From assembly GCA_035550795.1 (NCBI GenBank), contig DASZOL010000116.1, positions 1 through 64,000 of the forward strand: a stretch of DNA of 64,000 nucleotides. Direction: 5' to 3'. This document shows, in pieces, positions 1-8,709 of this stretch. Positions within the stretch are counted from its first letter, which is position 1, and the number at the start of each line of letters is the position of its first letter. The notes beneath the pieces were generated by a model. It ran no database searches. It saw only the letters and a list, made by a program, of their open reading frames with translations, and was not told where the DNA came from. The position numbers and the translations under genes are program-made. This DNA is from DASRDR01 sp035550795 (GTDB lineage Bacteria; Methylomirabilota; Methylomirabilia; Rokubacteriales; DASRDR01).

Positions 1-1478
1 ACAACCGGAAGGATCTCTTCTCGAGCGCGCCCGTCGTGTTCGTGAGTGTGGACCCCAAGGCCGCCGCGGACCTTCGGCTCGATGCCGACGTCACCGGCAC
101 GTGGCTCCACATGGGCTGGACGGAAACGCTCGATCTGGCGCGCCGCCTTCAGCCGGACACCCGACGAGCGGTCGTGGTCGGGGGGACGTCACCCGCGGAT
201 CTGGTGTGGCTGGATCAAGCGCGCCGGCAGCTCAGCGCGCAGGCCGGGTCGGTCGAGATCGGCTATCTGGCCGGCCTCGGCTTCGAAGACATCCGGAAGG
301 CGGTCGCCGTCCTCCCGAAGCAGACCGTCGTCCTCGTCGGTCCTTTCCTGCGCGACGCGACCGGGCGCGACTTCGTCTCGCCGGAGGCGATCGGACGGAT
401 CGCCGCGTCGGCCAGCGTGCCCACCTACGGCGTCACGGACAATGCCGTGGGAACGGGAACCGTCGGAGGGCACGTGGTGAGCTTCGAGGCTCATGGCCGC
501 ATCGCGGCGGACCTGGCGCTCCGCGTCCTCGCCGGCGAGCGGCCGCCACCGACGGCGGCGGGCACCACCGTCCCCATCGTCGACGCGCGCCAGCTCGCGC
601 GCTGGCGCCTCGATACGCGACGGCTGCCCGCCGGGAGCGTCGTCCGTTTCAGGGAGCCCTCCCTGTGGGAACAGTATCGGTGGTATGTCGTGGCCCTGGT
701 CAGTGCGCTGCTGGTCCAGAGCGGGCTGATCGGCGGACTGCTCGTCCACCGCGCCCAGCGCCGCCGCGCCCAGGCCCGTCTGGCCGAGAGCGTGGAGCAG
801 ATCCAGACGCTGGCCGGCCGGCTGATCACTGCCCAGGAGGAGGAGCGCCGCCGGATTGCCCGAGAGTTGCACGACGGCGTGAATCAGAAGCTCAGCGCGC
901 TATCGATCGCCCTGGCGACACTGGGGCGCAGCGCCCCATCGCGCGCGGCCGACCTGACCGGCGCACTCGCTCGGCTCCAAGAGCGAGCCGCGGGGCTGGT
1001 CGAGGAGATCCGGCAGCTCTCGCACGAGCTCCACCCCGGGGTGCTCCAGCACGTCGGCCTGGTGGCCGCGCTCCAGGGGTACTGCGAAGAGTTCGAGGGC
1101 GAGCACGGGCTGGCCGTGACCTTCCGGGCGGACGAGGACCTCGGCGTCGTGCCGATTGATCGCGCGCTGTGCCTCTACCGCGCGACGCAGGAGGCGCTCG
1201 GCAATGTCGCCAAGCACGCGAAGGCCCGCCACGTTCGGGTCAGCGTGGTCCGCGGCCACAACGACGTGACTCTGACCGTAGCCGACGACGGGTGCGGCTT
1301 CGACCTGGCGGAGGCCCGCGGCCGAGGCGGGCTCGGTCTGATCAGCCTCGACGAGCGCGCCCGCCTGGTGGGCGGGCAGGTCACGATCCGCAGCGGCCTG
1401 CAAGGGGGTACGGAGGTGCAGATCCTGGTGCCGCTTCCCATGAACCCGGATGCCCCGCCCGACGGTCCTGCTCGCTGA
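1..1478 (+). CDS. Sensor histidine kinase with ABC substrate-binding-type sensor (5' truncated)
   Basis: The reading frame is open from the first bases, so the true start lies upstream of the window. Counting from the GTG at 36, residues 1-200 resemble the second lobe of an ABC_sub_bind-type periplasmic binding fold. One membrane helix follows (about 217-237), then a HisKA_3 dimerisation domain with the H-box ELHDG (phospho-acceptor His about 279), and a HATPase domain with the N-box ATQEALGNVAKH and glycine motifs DDGCGFD and GRGGLGL. It should bind a ligand in the periplasm and pass phosphate to the regulator whose start codon lies inside its last 29 bases. The domain order is seen directly. 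The ligand is unknown. Confidence 0.9.
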   Translation, partial: NRKDLFSSAPVVFVSVDPKAAADLRLDADVTGTWLHMGWTETLDLARRLQPDTRRAVVVGGTSPADLVWLDQARRQLSAQAGSVEIGYLAGLGFEDIRKAVAVLPKQTVVLVGPFLRDATGRDFVSPEAIGRIAASASVPTYGVTDNAVGTGTVGGHVVSFEAHGRIAADLALRVLAGERPPPTAAGTTVPIVDARQLARWRLDTRRLPAGSVVRFREPSLWEQYRWYVVALVSALLVQSGLIGGLLVHRAQRRRAQARLAESVEQIQTLAGRLITAQEEERRRIARELHDGVNQKLSALSIALATLGRSAPSRAADLTGALARLQERAAGLVEEIRQLSHELHPGVLQHVGLVAALQGYCEEFEGEHGLAVTFRADEDLGVVPIDRALCLYRATQEALGNVAKHAKARHVRVSVVRGHNDVTLTVADDGCGFDLAEARGRGGLGLISLDERARLVGGQVTIRSGLQGGTEVQILVPLPMNPDAPPDGPAR

Positions 1479-2083
1479 CGACCATCCCGTCGTCGCCGAG
1501 GGTCTCGCGAGCCTCTTGCGGGACGACTTCACCTTGGTCGGCACGGTGACCGACGGTGCCAGTCTGCTCGACGCGGCGCGGCGACTCGGCCCCGACGTGA
1601 TCGTGACCGACGTCTCCATGCCGGGCATGAGCGGGCGCGCTGCGCCGGATCCGGGGGGACGGCCTCGCCGTCAAGGTGATCTTCCTGACCGTGCACGCGG
1701 ACGTCGGGCTGGCCAGCGAGGCGCTCCGCGCGGGGGCCGCCGGATTCGTACTCAAGGACGCCGCCGGTCAGGATCTCATTGTCGCGATCCGTGAGGTGCT
1801 GCGCGGACGGACCTACATTACTCCGCGACTCGCGCCGGACGTGCTGGCGGCCCTGGCGAGGCCGGAGGCGCCAGCCGATCGGCTCACGACGCGGCAGCGC
1901 GACGTGCTTCGGATGATCGCCGCCGGGCGGACGATGAAGGAGATCGGGGCGGCGCTGGGGCTGTCGACTCGCACGGTCGAGGGCCACAAGTACCAGATGA
2001 TGCAGGCGCTGGGAGTCCAGACCACGGCCGAGCTCATCCGGCACGCCCTCGCGCATGGCCTCACCACTCCGCCCCAGGGCTAG
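1450..2083 (+). pseudogene. NarL/LuxR-type response regulator, frameshifted
   Basis: This is the cognate regulator of the upstream kinase. The first part encodes a receiver domain with acidic pair D10/D11 and phospho-acceptor Asp54 in IVTDVSMPG. After MSG (GGG at 1633-1635) the frame shifts: receiver homology resumes at 1637 in frame +2 as ALRRIRGDG, then IFLTVHAD, the lysine in VLKD, and a LuxR-type helix-turn-helix (LTTRQRDVLRMIAAG, TRTVEGHKYQMM) ending at 2083. About two residues normally found after MSG are missing, so a 5-bp loss fits the alignment. As it stands, translation from 1450 would end at 1794 without a DNA-binding domain. It may be a real lesion or an assembly error. The rest of the protein looks intact. 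Confidence 0.82.
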
Positions 2084-2091
2084 CCCACCTC

Positions 2092-2111
2092 CCCCCGGAC
2101 TTCTTCGGGGG
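2092..2111 (+). terminator. Short GC hairpin after the response regulator
   Basis: A perfect 6-bp stem (CCCCCG / CGGGGG) with an 8-nt loop begins 9 bases after the regulator stop. No T-run follows, so termination is only a possibility. A second 6-bp stem with a 9-nt loop (2133-2153) lies just ahead of the next gene. Confidence 0.35.
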
Positions 2112-2166
2112 TCACCCGAACTTCTCCGTATTGCGCCGCTCGCCGTCCGGCGCCTAGAGTCGCCGC

Positions 2167-2577
2167 ATGAGCCGGCCACGTGTGCTGTTGGCCGAAGACA
2201 ATCCGGTGATGGCGGCGGAGCTCCGAGCGCTGCTCGAGCCGGAGCTCGAGGTCGTGGCCACGGTGACGGACGGTGCGGCGCTCGTGGCGGCGGCCGACAC
2301 GGCCCGACCCGACGTGATCGTGACCGACATCGTGATGCCGCACCGCAGCGGGATCGACGCGACGGTCGAGCTGCTGCGGCGGCACCCCGAGACTCGGGTC
2401 GTGCTCGTCACCGTCCATGACGACCCCGCCCTCGTCGAGCGCGGGCGGACGGCAGGCGCCCTGGGCCATGTCCTGAAGGTCGCCGCGGCCACCGACCTCA
2501 TGCCGGCCGTCCACGCGGCGTTGCGCAACGAGCGGTACGTCTCCTCGCGGCTCCGCGGGCGCCCGTCGGAACGGTAG
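2167..2577 (+). CDS. Stand-alone receiver-domain response regulator
   Basis: A 136-residue CheY-like protein made only of a receiver domain. E10/D11 form the acidic pair, D54 in IVTDIVMP is the phosphorylation site, T in VLVTVH and K in HVLK complete the switch. It has no output domain: the chain ends about 15 residues after the last receiver helix. It closely resembles the receiver of the upstream regulator (shared VTDGA and PDVIVTD stretches), so it probably arose by duplication followed by loss of the helix-turn-helix. It could act as a phosphate sink or protein-binding regulator for the same kinase. The ATG follows an 83-bp gap containing two small hairpins. Confidence 0.85.
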   Translation: MSRPRVLLAEDNPVMAAELRALLEPELEVVATVTDGAALVAAADTARPDVIVTDIVMPHRSGIDATVELLRRHPETRVVLVTVHDDPALVERGRTAGALGHVLKVAAATDLMPAVHAALRNERYVSSRLRGRPSER

Positions 2578-2684
2578 CGCAGCGCGGACCAAGGATTCCG
2601 AGCGATCGACGTGGATCCCGAGGAAGCTAGCGACGGCGACGCTCGTTGTCGACTAGCCCACCAGCCAAAAGAAGGAGGACACGC

Positions 2685-4187
2685 ATGGCGGACGCGAAGA
2701 AGCCGAACATCCTCGTCATCTGGGGCGACGACATCGGGCAGTCGAACCTGAGCTGCTACACGAAGGGGATGATGGGCTACCGGACGCCCAACATCGACCG
2801 GATCGCGAACGAGGGCATGATCTTCACGGACTACTACGCCGAGCAGAGCTGTACGGCGGGCCGGGCGGCGTTCATCACCGGCCAGAGCGTCTTCCGGACG
2901 GGCAACAGCAAGGTGGGCCTCCCAGGCGCCGCGCTCGGGCTGCAGCCCCAGGATCCCACCATCGCCGAGATGCTCAAGCCGCTGGGCTACGCCACGGGTC
3001 AGTTCGGGAAGAACCACCTCGGCGACCGGGACGAGCACCTGCCCACGATGCACGGCTTCGACGAGTTCTTCGGGAACCTCTACCACCTGAACGCCGAGGA
3101 GGAGCCGGAGCACCCCGACTACCCCTCGGCCAAGGACTTCCCCGAGTTCCGCAAGAGGTACGGCCCGCGTGGCGTGCTCCACTGCTGGGCCGACGGCAAG
3201 GGCGGGCAGAAGATCGAGAACACCGGGCCGCTCACCCGGAAGCGCATGGAGACCGTCGACGAGGAGTTCCTCGAGGGGGCGACCGCCTTCATCCGGAAGC
3301 AGCACAAGGCCGGGACCCCCTTCTTCGTGTGGTTCAACACGACCCACATGCATGCCCGCACCCACGTGAAGCCGAAGAGCCGCGGCCAGGCCGGGCGCTG
3401 GCAGTCCGAGTACCACGACGTGATGATCGACCACGACAAGCACGTGGGGAAGCTCCTCGACCTCGTGGACGAGCTCAAGATCGCCAACGACACCATCGTG
3501 TTCTACAGCACGGACAACGGGCCCCACATGAACACCTGGCCCGATGCCGGCATGACGCCGTTCCGCAACGAGAAGAACTCGAACTGGGAGGGGGCCTTCC
3601 GCGTGCCGGCGATGGTCCGCTGGCCGGGGAAGATCAAGCCTGGCTCGGTGTCGAACGAGATCATGAGCCACCTCGACTGGCTGCCCACGCTTCTGGCCGC
3701 CGCCGGGGAGCCCGACATCAAGACGAAGCTCCTCAAGGGCCACAAGGCGGGGACCAAGACCTTCAAAGTGCATCTCGACGGCTACAACCAGCTCCCGCAC
3801 CTGACTGGCCAGTCGGCGAAGAGCGCGCGCCAGGAGTTCTTCTACTTCAGCGACGACGGCGACCTGGTCGCGCTGCGCTACGACAACTGGAAGATCGTGT
3901 TCATGGAGCAGCGGGCGGTGGGGACGCTCAACATCTGGGCCGAGCCGTTCACGCCCCTCCGCGTGCCGAGGCTCTTCAACTTGCGCACCGACCCCTACGA
4001 GCGGTCTAACATCACGTCGAACACGTACTACGACTGGCTGTTCGACCGCGTCTTCCTGCTGGTGCCGGCGCAGGCGGCCGTGGGACAGTTCCTGGCCACG
4101 TTCAAGGCGTTCCCGCCGCGCCAGAAGGCGGCGAGCTTCGGCGTCGACCAGGTAATGGAGAAGCTCCTGGAGGGCACCAAGAGCTGA
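2685..4187 (+). CDS. Type I sulfatase (arylsulfatase-like)
   Basis: A 500-residue alkaline-phosphatase-superfamily sulfatase, expected to hydrolyse a sulfate ester. The start at 2685 follows AAGGAGGA at good spacing; the open frame extends 39 bases further but without a ribosome site. Metal ligands D15/D16 (WGDDIG) and the signature CTAGR, in which Cys56 is the residue converted to formylglycine, are present. Later motifs are the TDNGPH metal site and the EKNSNWEGAFRVP segment typical of one arylsulfatase subfamily. No signal peptide is visible, so it should act in the cytoplasm. The gene for the Cys-modifying enzyme follows after 137 bp containing a strong hairpin. The substrate cannot be read from the sequence. 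Confidence 0.93.
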   Translation: MADAKKPNILVIWGDDIGQSNLSCYTKGMMGYRTPNIDRIANEGMIFTDYYAEQSCTAGRAAFITGQSVFRTGNSKVGLPGAALGLQPQDPTIAEMLKPLGYATGQFGKNHLGDRDEHLPTMHGFDEFFGNLYHLNAEEEPEHPDYPSAKDFPEFRKRYGPRGVLHCWADGKGGQKIENTGPLTRKRMETVDEEFLEGATAFIRKQHKAGTPFFVWFNTTHMHARTHVKPKSRGQAGRWQSEYHDVMIDHDKHVGKLLDLVDELKIANDTIVFYSTDNGPHMNTWPDAGMTPFRNEKNSNWEGAFRVPAMVRWPGKIKPGSVSNEIMSHLDWLPTLLAAAGEPDIKTKLLKGHKAGTKTFKVHLDGYNQLPHLTGQSAKSARQEFFYFSDDGDLVALRYDNWKIVFMEQRAVGTLNIWAEPFTPLRVPRLFNLRTDPYERSNITSNTYYDWLFDRVFLLVPAQAAVGQFLATFKAFPPRQKAASFGVDQVMEKLLEGTKS

Positions 4188-4212
4188 CAGGGGCCGCAGC
4201 TTGGATCGGGGT

Positions 4213-4245
4213 GGGCCGGTCGCTCTCGCGAAGAGCGGCCGGTCC
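4213..4245 (+). other. Strong RNA hairpin between the sulfatase and FGE genes
   Basis: A 14-bp stem (4213-4226 with 4232-4245) closes a 5-nt CGCGA loop; 12 pairs are Watson-Crick and two are G-U in the transcript. It starts 25 bases after the sulfatase stop and is followed by CTCGGCCGAAAACC rather than a T-run. It could be a partial terminator, an mRNA-stabilising or processing element, setting sulfatase above FGE expression. Confidence 0.6.
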
Positions 4246-4324
4246 TCGGCCGAAAACCTCGCGTTCCCTGCGGTGTGGATCGTCGGCGGATCGGCGCCTG
4301 GCGCGACGCCGAGGGGGACCTCGA

Positions 4325-5335
4325 ATGAGCACGATCACGATGGCAGACCGGAAGGCTGACTACCTCGCGGCGGCGCCGCCACCGGGCTCCCCACCGGCCG
4401 CCGACATGGTGTGGATCCCGGGCGGCACGTTCCGCATGGGATCCGATCACCACTACCCGGAGGAGGCGCCGGCCCACGAAGTCAGGGTCGACGGTTTCTG
4501 GATGGACGGGTACCCGGTGACCAACCTCCAGTTCAAGCGCTTCGTGGAGGCAACAAAGTACGTCACCCTCGCCGAGCGCCAACCGAACCCCGCGGACTTC
4601 CCCGGCGCGCCGCCGGAGAACCTGGTCCCCGGCTCGATGGTCTTCAAGAAGACCGTGGGGCCGGTGGACCTGCGGGACTATGCCAACTGGTGGGCCTGGG
4701 TGCCGGGCGCCAGCTGGCGCCGCCCGAGTGGCCCGGGTAGCTCCTTGCGGGGGCTTGCCCGGCACCCGGTGGTCCACGTCGCGCACGAGGACACCGAGGC
4801 CTACGCGCGCTGGCTGGGAAAGGAGTTGCCGACCGAGGCCGAGTGGGAGTTTGCGGCGCGCGGCGGACTCGACGGCGCGGCCTTCACCTGGGGGGACGAG
4901 GAGCTCCCGGGCGGCCAGGCGATGGCCAACAGCTGGCAGGGGGAATTCCCCTGGCAGAACCTCCTCGCCGATGGCCACGAAGGCACCTCGCCAGTCGGCT
5001 CGTTCCCACCGAACGGATACGGGCTCCACGACATGGCCGGCAACGTCTGGGAGTGGACCAGCGACTGGTACGTCCCCCGCCACGCCGACGAGGTCGTGAA
5101 GGCGTGTTGCGGCCCCGCCGTCAACCCGCGCGTCCTGTCACCCGACAAGAGCTACAACCCGCACCAGCCCTGGTTCCGCATTCCGCGCAAGGTCGTCAAG
5201 GGCGGCTCTCATCTCTGCGCCCCCAATTACTGCTTGCGCTACCGTCCGGCCGCCCGGCAACCGCAGATGATCGACACGGCGATGACCCACATCGGCTTCC
5301 GCTGCATCGTCCGGGTGAAGCAGGAACCACGCTGA
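4325..5335 (+). CDS. Formylglycine-generating enzyme (sulfatase-modifying factor)
   Basis: A 336-residue FGE-sulfatase-fold protein that oxidises the active-site cysteine of type I sulfatases to formylglycine using O2 and copper. It carries the family opening MVWIPGGTFRMGSD, the core GLHDMAGNVWEWTSDWY, and the copper-binding pair C298 and C303 in GGSHLCAPNYCLRYRPAAR. The pair separates true FGE from the many cysteine-less relatives. The start at 4325 follows GAGGGGGACC; the open frame extends upstream but without homology. Its obvious client is the upstream cytoplasmic sulfatase with Cys in CTAGR. The next gene begins at the base after its stop codon. Confidence 0.93.
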   Translation: MSTITMADRKADYLAAAPPPGSPPAADMVWIPGGTFRMGSDHHYPEEAPAHEVRVDGFWMDGYPVTNLQFKRFVEATKYVTLAERQPNPADFPGAPPENLVPGSMVFKKTVGPVDLRDYANWWAWVPGASWRRPSGPGSSLRGLARHPVVHVAHEDTEAYARWLGKELPTEAEWEFAARGGLDGAAFTWGDEELPGGQAMANSWQGEFPWQNLLADGHEGTSPVGSFPPNGYGLHDMAGNVWEWTSDWYVPRHADEVVKACCGPAVNPRVLSPDKSYNPHQPWFRIPRKVVKGGSHLCAPNYCLRYRPAARQPQMIDTAMTHIGFRCIVRVKQEPR

Positions 5336-5740
5336 GTGGGCCCCGTCGATCGCGGCACCGAGCTGGCCGAGCAGCGGACCCGGCTCGCGGTCAAGCGAAG
5401 CTTTCTCGCCGCCGAGCGAACGCTCATGGCCTGGGTGCGCACCTCGCTGTCGATGATCAGCTTCGGGTTCACGATGGTGAAGTTCTTCGAGTATCTCGAG
5501 GCGGAGCGGAACCTGACCGTCGGGTGGTTCGGGCGTTCCTGGGCGCCGGCGACGCTCGGGCTCACGCTGATCGCGATCGGGACCGTGGCCCTGGTCGCGG
5601 CGGTCGTCCAGCACTGGCACGAGCTCGCGGAGCTTCGGGAAGAAGGCCTGGCGCCCGGTTGGAGCTTGGCCCTGACCGTGGCGACCTGCGTCGCCGTCCT
5701 CGGAATCTTCGCCTTCGGCAGCCTGGTTCTCCGGTACTGA
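5336..5740 (+). CDS. DUF202 (YidH-type) inner-membrane protein
   Basis: A 134-residue membrane protein starting with GTG directly after the FGE stop, which implies translational coupling. The segment LAAERTLMAWVRTSLSMISFGF is cut here to its core LAAERTLMAWVRTSL, the DUF202 hallmark. Three hydrophobic helices are visible, at about 35-50, 70-95 and 109-130. The biochemical role of DUF202 proteins is not established. The placement ties it to the sulfatase/FGE unit and the following membrane genes. Confidence 0.85.
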   Translation: MGPVDRGTELAEQRTRLAVKRSFLAAERTLMAWVRTSLSMISFGFTMVKFFEYLEAERNLTVGWFGRSWAPATLGLTLIAIGTVALVAAVVQHWHELAELREEGLAPGWSLALTVATCVAVLGIFAFGSLVLRY

Positions 5741-5757
5741 GCCGCCAGGAGGGTGCG

Positions 5758-6501
5758 GTGGCGATCTCGCTCGGGTCGCTGGCGGTCGGGGCGACCCTGG
5801 CGCTCGTCTACGCGCTGGGCGCCTGGCTCAACGAGAGTGACGCGGGAGAGCGCGTGTGGACGCGTCGGCGCTGGGTCTCCGTGGCGGCCGGGGTGTCCGT
5901 CGCGTACGTCTTCGTGGACGTGCTGCCGGAGCTGGCGGCGCAGCACCGGACGTTCCGCGAAGCAGCGGGAGAGGGCCTGCTCTTCGCGGAGCAGCGCATC
6001 TACGTCCTGGCCCTCCTCTCCTTCGTGGTGCTCTACGGACTCGAGCACATTGTGCTGGCCTCGAGGGAGCGGCGGCGCGAGGCGGCGGCGGGGGCGCCGG
6101 ACCCGGTGTACTGGCTCCACTTGGGCGGCTTCGCGGCCTACAGTGCGCTGATCGGCTACCTCCTGGTCGAGCGCGCCGAGCGCGGGCCTCTGGCCCTCGC
6201 GGTCTACGGGCTCGCGATGGCCCTCCACTTCCTGATCGTCGACCACTCGCTCCGGGAGGAGCACGGTCGGATCTACGACCGCGGCGGGCGCTGGGTGCTC
6301 GCGACGAGCGTGCTCGCGGGATGGGTGCTCGGAGCGGCGACGCCGCTCCCCGAGGTGGTGTTCGCCCGGCTCTTCGCTGTCCTGGCCGGGGGCGTCGTGA
6401 TCACGAGCCTCAAGGCCGAGCTGCCCGGCGAGCGGGAAGGGCGGTTCTGGCCCTTCTGCCTGGGCGCGGCGGCCTACGCCGTGCTCCTCTTTCTCACCTG
6501 A
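5758..6501 (+). CDS. Polytopic inner-membrane protein, unknown function
   Basis: A 247-residue hydrophobic protein. The GTG at 5758 is chosen because AGGAGGG lies 4-10 bases upstream and the hydrophobic N-terminus starts there. About seven membrane helices are visible. The stretch VSVAYVFVDVLPEL, followed by a cytoplasmic RERRREAA loop, is faintly reminiscent of ZIP-type transporters, but the HN..DG and HE.P motifs of that family are absent, so no transport function is assigned. It lies 17 bp after the DUF202 gene and 8 bp before the BASS-type transporter, so it very probably shares their transcript. Confidence 0.75.
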   Translation: MAISLGSLAVGATLALVYALGAWLNESDAGERVWTRRRWVSVAAGVSVAYVFVDVLPELAAQHRTFREAAGEGLLFAEQRIYVLALLSFVVLYGLEHIVLASRERRREAAAGAPDPVYWLHLGGFAAYSALIGYLLVERAERGPLALAVYGLAMALHFLIVDHSLREEHGRIYDRGGRWVLATSVLAGWVLGAATPLPEVVFARLFAVLAGGVVITSLKAELPGEREGRFWPFCLGAAAYAVLLFLT

Positions 6502-6509
6502 GTTTGCGA

Positions 6510-7379
6510 ATGGATCTCGCCCATCTGATCCGCCTCACCATCACGGCCAGCATCCTGCTGCTGGTCTTCGCGCTGGGCCTCCGGGCGACCGCGGAGGACG
6601 CGACCTATCTCTTCCGGCGCCCGGCCCGGTTCCTGCGGGGGTTCCTGGCGATGGGCGTGATCGTGCCGGCCGTCGCGGCCGCCCTGGCCGCGCTATTCGA
6701 CCTCGCCCCCGCCGTCGAGATCGCCCTGGTGGCCATGGCGGTGTCACCCGTGCCGCCGATCCTGCCCGGCAAGCAGCTCAGGCTGGGCGGCCGGTCGCGC
6801 TACGTGTTCGGCCTGCTGGTCGCCGCGTCGCTGGTCGCCGTCATGTTCGTGCCCCTGGCCATCGAGATGCTCGGATGGCTGTTCAGACGCGAGGTCCACG
6901 TCGGCGCCGGGGTCGTCGCGAGAGTCGTCGGCATCACGGTCCTGTTGCCCCTGGCGGCCGGCCTGACCGTGCACCACGTGGCGCCCATGGTGGCTGAGCG
7001 GATCGCTCCCTGGGCGGCGCGCGTCGGCAACGTGCTACTGCTTGCAGGTCTCCTCGCGGTCTTGATCGCCGTGGGGCCGGCCATCGTGTCCCTCGTCGGC
7101 AACGGGTCGGTCCTCGTCATCGCCGCGGTGGTGGCGGCGGGGCTGATGGCGGGGCACTGGCTCGGCGGACCGGACCCCGACGATCGGACGGCGCTGGCCA
7201 TCGCGTCGTCGATGCGCCATCCGGGCGTTGCCCTGGCCCTTGCCCGGCTGAACTTTCCGGAGGAGCCGCTGGTGCCCGCCGCGGTGCTCCTGTTCCTGCT
7301 CGTCAACGTGTTCGTCACCCTGCCCTACGGCGTCTGGCGCCGGCGCGCGCATGCCGGGCGTGCCGCGACAACTCGATGA
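6510..7379 (+). CDS. Bile-acid:sodium symporter (BASS)-like transporter
   Basis: A 289-residue membrane protein with about nine helices and no signal sequence. The internal segment AIASSMRHPGVALALA corresponds to the conserved crossing-helix region of BASS-type Na+-dependent transporters, and AVSPVPPILPGKQLRL to the first discontinuous helix. Homologues move organic anions with sodium. Since it is embedded in a sulfatase locus, a sulfated or desulfated organic anion is a reasonable but unproven substrate. The start at 6510 leaves an 8-bp gap to the preceding gene, and its TGA overlaps the ATG of the next gene. Confidence 0.75.
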   Translation: MDLAHLIRLTITASILLLVFALGLRATAEDATYLFRRPARFLRGFLAMGVIVPAVAAALAALFDLAPAVEIALVAMAVSPVPPILPGKQLRLGGRSRYVFGLLVAASLVAVMFVPLAIEMLGWLFRREVHVGAGVVARVVGITVLLPLAAGLTVHHVAPMVAERIAPWAARVGNVLLLAGLLAVLIAVGPAIVSLVGNGSVLVIAAVVAAGLMAGHWLGGPDPDDRTALAIASSMRHPGVALALARLNFPEEPLVPAAVLLFLLVNVFVTLPYGVWRRRAHAGRAATTR

Positions 7380-8575
7380 TGCCAATCGCCCAGGTACCCG
7401 CCACGGGACTCGAGTTCTCGCTGGTCGAGGGCGGTCCACTCCGTCGGCTCGCGCGGAGGATCCGGTTCCGCGGCCGGCCGCTCGGGCCCTTCGGGCTCGG
7501 CGTCGGGCTGGCGCTGTTCGCCTGGGTCCCCCTCCTGTGCCTGAGCGCCCTCGAGCGGCTGGGGCCCGGCCAGGGCGTGGCGGTCTCGTTCCTCGGGAGC
7601 GTCAGTACCCACGTTCGCTTCCTGGTGACGCTCCCCCTGGTGTTCGCCACCGAGGTCTGGGTCAACCCGCGACTCCGCCACTTCGTCGGCGACGCGGTCG
7701 ACACCGGACTCGTGCCGGAGGCCGAGGTCCCCGCGCTGGAGCGCGCCATCCGCCGGGCGCACCGGCTCCGCGATTCGGCGACGGCCGAGCTGGCGCTCGC
7801 GATCCTCGCGATTGCGTTCGTGCAGCTTGGCGTCCGCCCGTTCGACCTGCCGGACGACGTCCGATCCTGGCGAGCGACGGGCTCCGCGGCCGGGGTCCAG
7901 CTCACGCTGGCCGGGTGGTGGTACGGGCTCGTGGCGCTCCCCCTCTACCAGTTCGTGATCGGCCGGTGGGGCTGGCGCCTCCTCGTGTGGTGGGCCTTCC
8001 TCTGGCGCTTCGCTCGCCTTCGCCTCCAGCTCGTGCCGACCCACCCGGACCTTGCTGGCGGGCTGGGCTATCTGCCCGTCGCACAGAGCCACTTCGACCT
8101 CCTCTGCTTCGCCTTCTCGGCGGTGGCTGCTGGCGCGTATGCCGAACGGATCATGTTCGGGGGCGCGACCCTGACCGCGTTCACCCTTCCCGTGCTCGGA
8201 CTCGTCCTCCTCAACCTGGCGCTCTTCCTCAGCCCGCTCCTCTTCTTCGGTCCACAGCTCCTGGCGGTCAAGCGGCGCGGCCTCCGCGAGTACGGCCGTC
8301 TCGCCACCGCCTACGTTCGCGGATTCGACGCGAAGTGGCTCCGGGGCGGCGCCCCGCCCGGCGAGTCGTTCCTCGGCAGCGGCGACATCCAGTCTCTGAA
8401 CGACCTGGCCGGGAGCTTCGACGTCATTCGGCGGATGCGGGTGGTGCCGTTCGGCCCGGGGCTGGTCCTCATCCTGGTCGCGGCCACGCTGGCGCCGATG
8501 GTCCCGCTCCTCTTCCTGGCGTTTCCGCTCGAGGAGCTGCTGCGGCTGGCGGCCAAGCTGGTCCTCGGGGTGTAG
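7376..8575 (+). CDS. Polytopic membrane protein, unknown function
   Basis: A 399-residue protein that starts in an ATGA overlap with the transporter gene. About seven hydrophobic segments are seen, for example near 45-65, 80-98, 170-190, 250-268, 275-305 and 365-392, with a charged cytoplasmic stretch RRAHRLRDSATAE. I do not recognise the family. The coupling to the BASS-type transporter, and the lipoprotein and outer-membrane genes after it, suggest an inner-membrane part of an envelope-spanning system. Confidence 0.75.
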   Translation: MMPIAQVPATGLEFSLVEGGPLRRLARRIRFRGRPLGPFGLGVGLALFAWVPLLCLSALERLGPGQGVAVSFLGSVSTHVRFLVTLPLVFATEVWVNPRLRHFVGDAVDTGLVPEAEVPALERAIRRAHRLRDSATAELALAILAIAFVQLGVRPFDLPDDVRSWRATGSAAGVQLTLAGWWYGLVALPLYQFVIGRWGWRLLVWWAFLWRFARLRLQLVPTHPDLAGGLGYLPVAQSHFDLLCFAFSAVAAGAYAERIMFGGATLTAFTLPVLGLVLLNLALFLSPLLFFGPQLLAVKRRGLREYGRLATAYVRGFDAKWLRGGAPPGESFLGSGDIQSLNDLAGSFDVIRRMRVVPFGPGLVLILVAATLAPMVPLLFLAFPLEELLRLAAKLVLGV

Positions 8576-8709
8576 CCATGTCCGGCGGCGAAGGGCCCGG
8601 GATCACGTGCTCCTGGGACGAGGCATCACGCGCCTGCTCCGTGCGACGGGCGCGTCGCCGAACGGGAGTGTCGGGACCGGAACGTCACGTGGTGACAGAG
8701 GGGGACCGC

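Noticed and set aside
2154..3800. Long minus-strand open frame opposite the sulfatase gene
   Set aside because: It mirrors the coding strand in GC-rich DNA; it has no family-like motif and no ribosome site, while the plus strand encodes a complete sulfatase.
5758..6501. Calling the membrane protein a ZIP transporter
   Set aside because: Only a loose match to YVF..LPE; the HN..DG and HE.P metal motifs that the real ZIP gene at 55677-56438 carries are absent.
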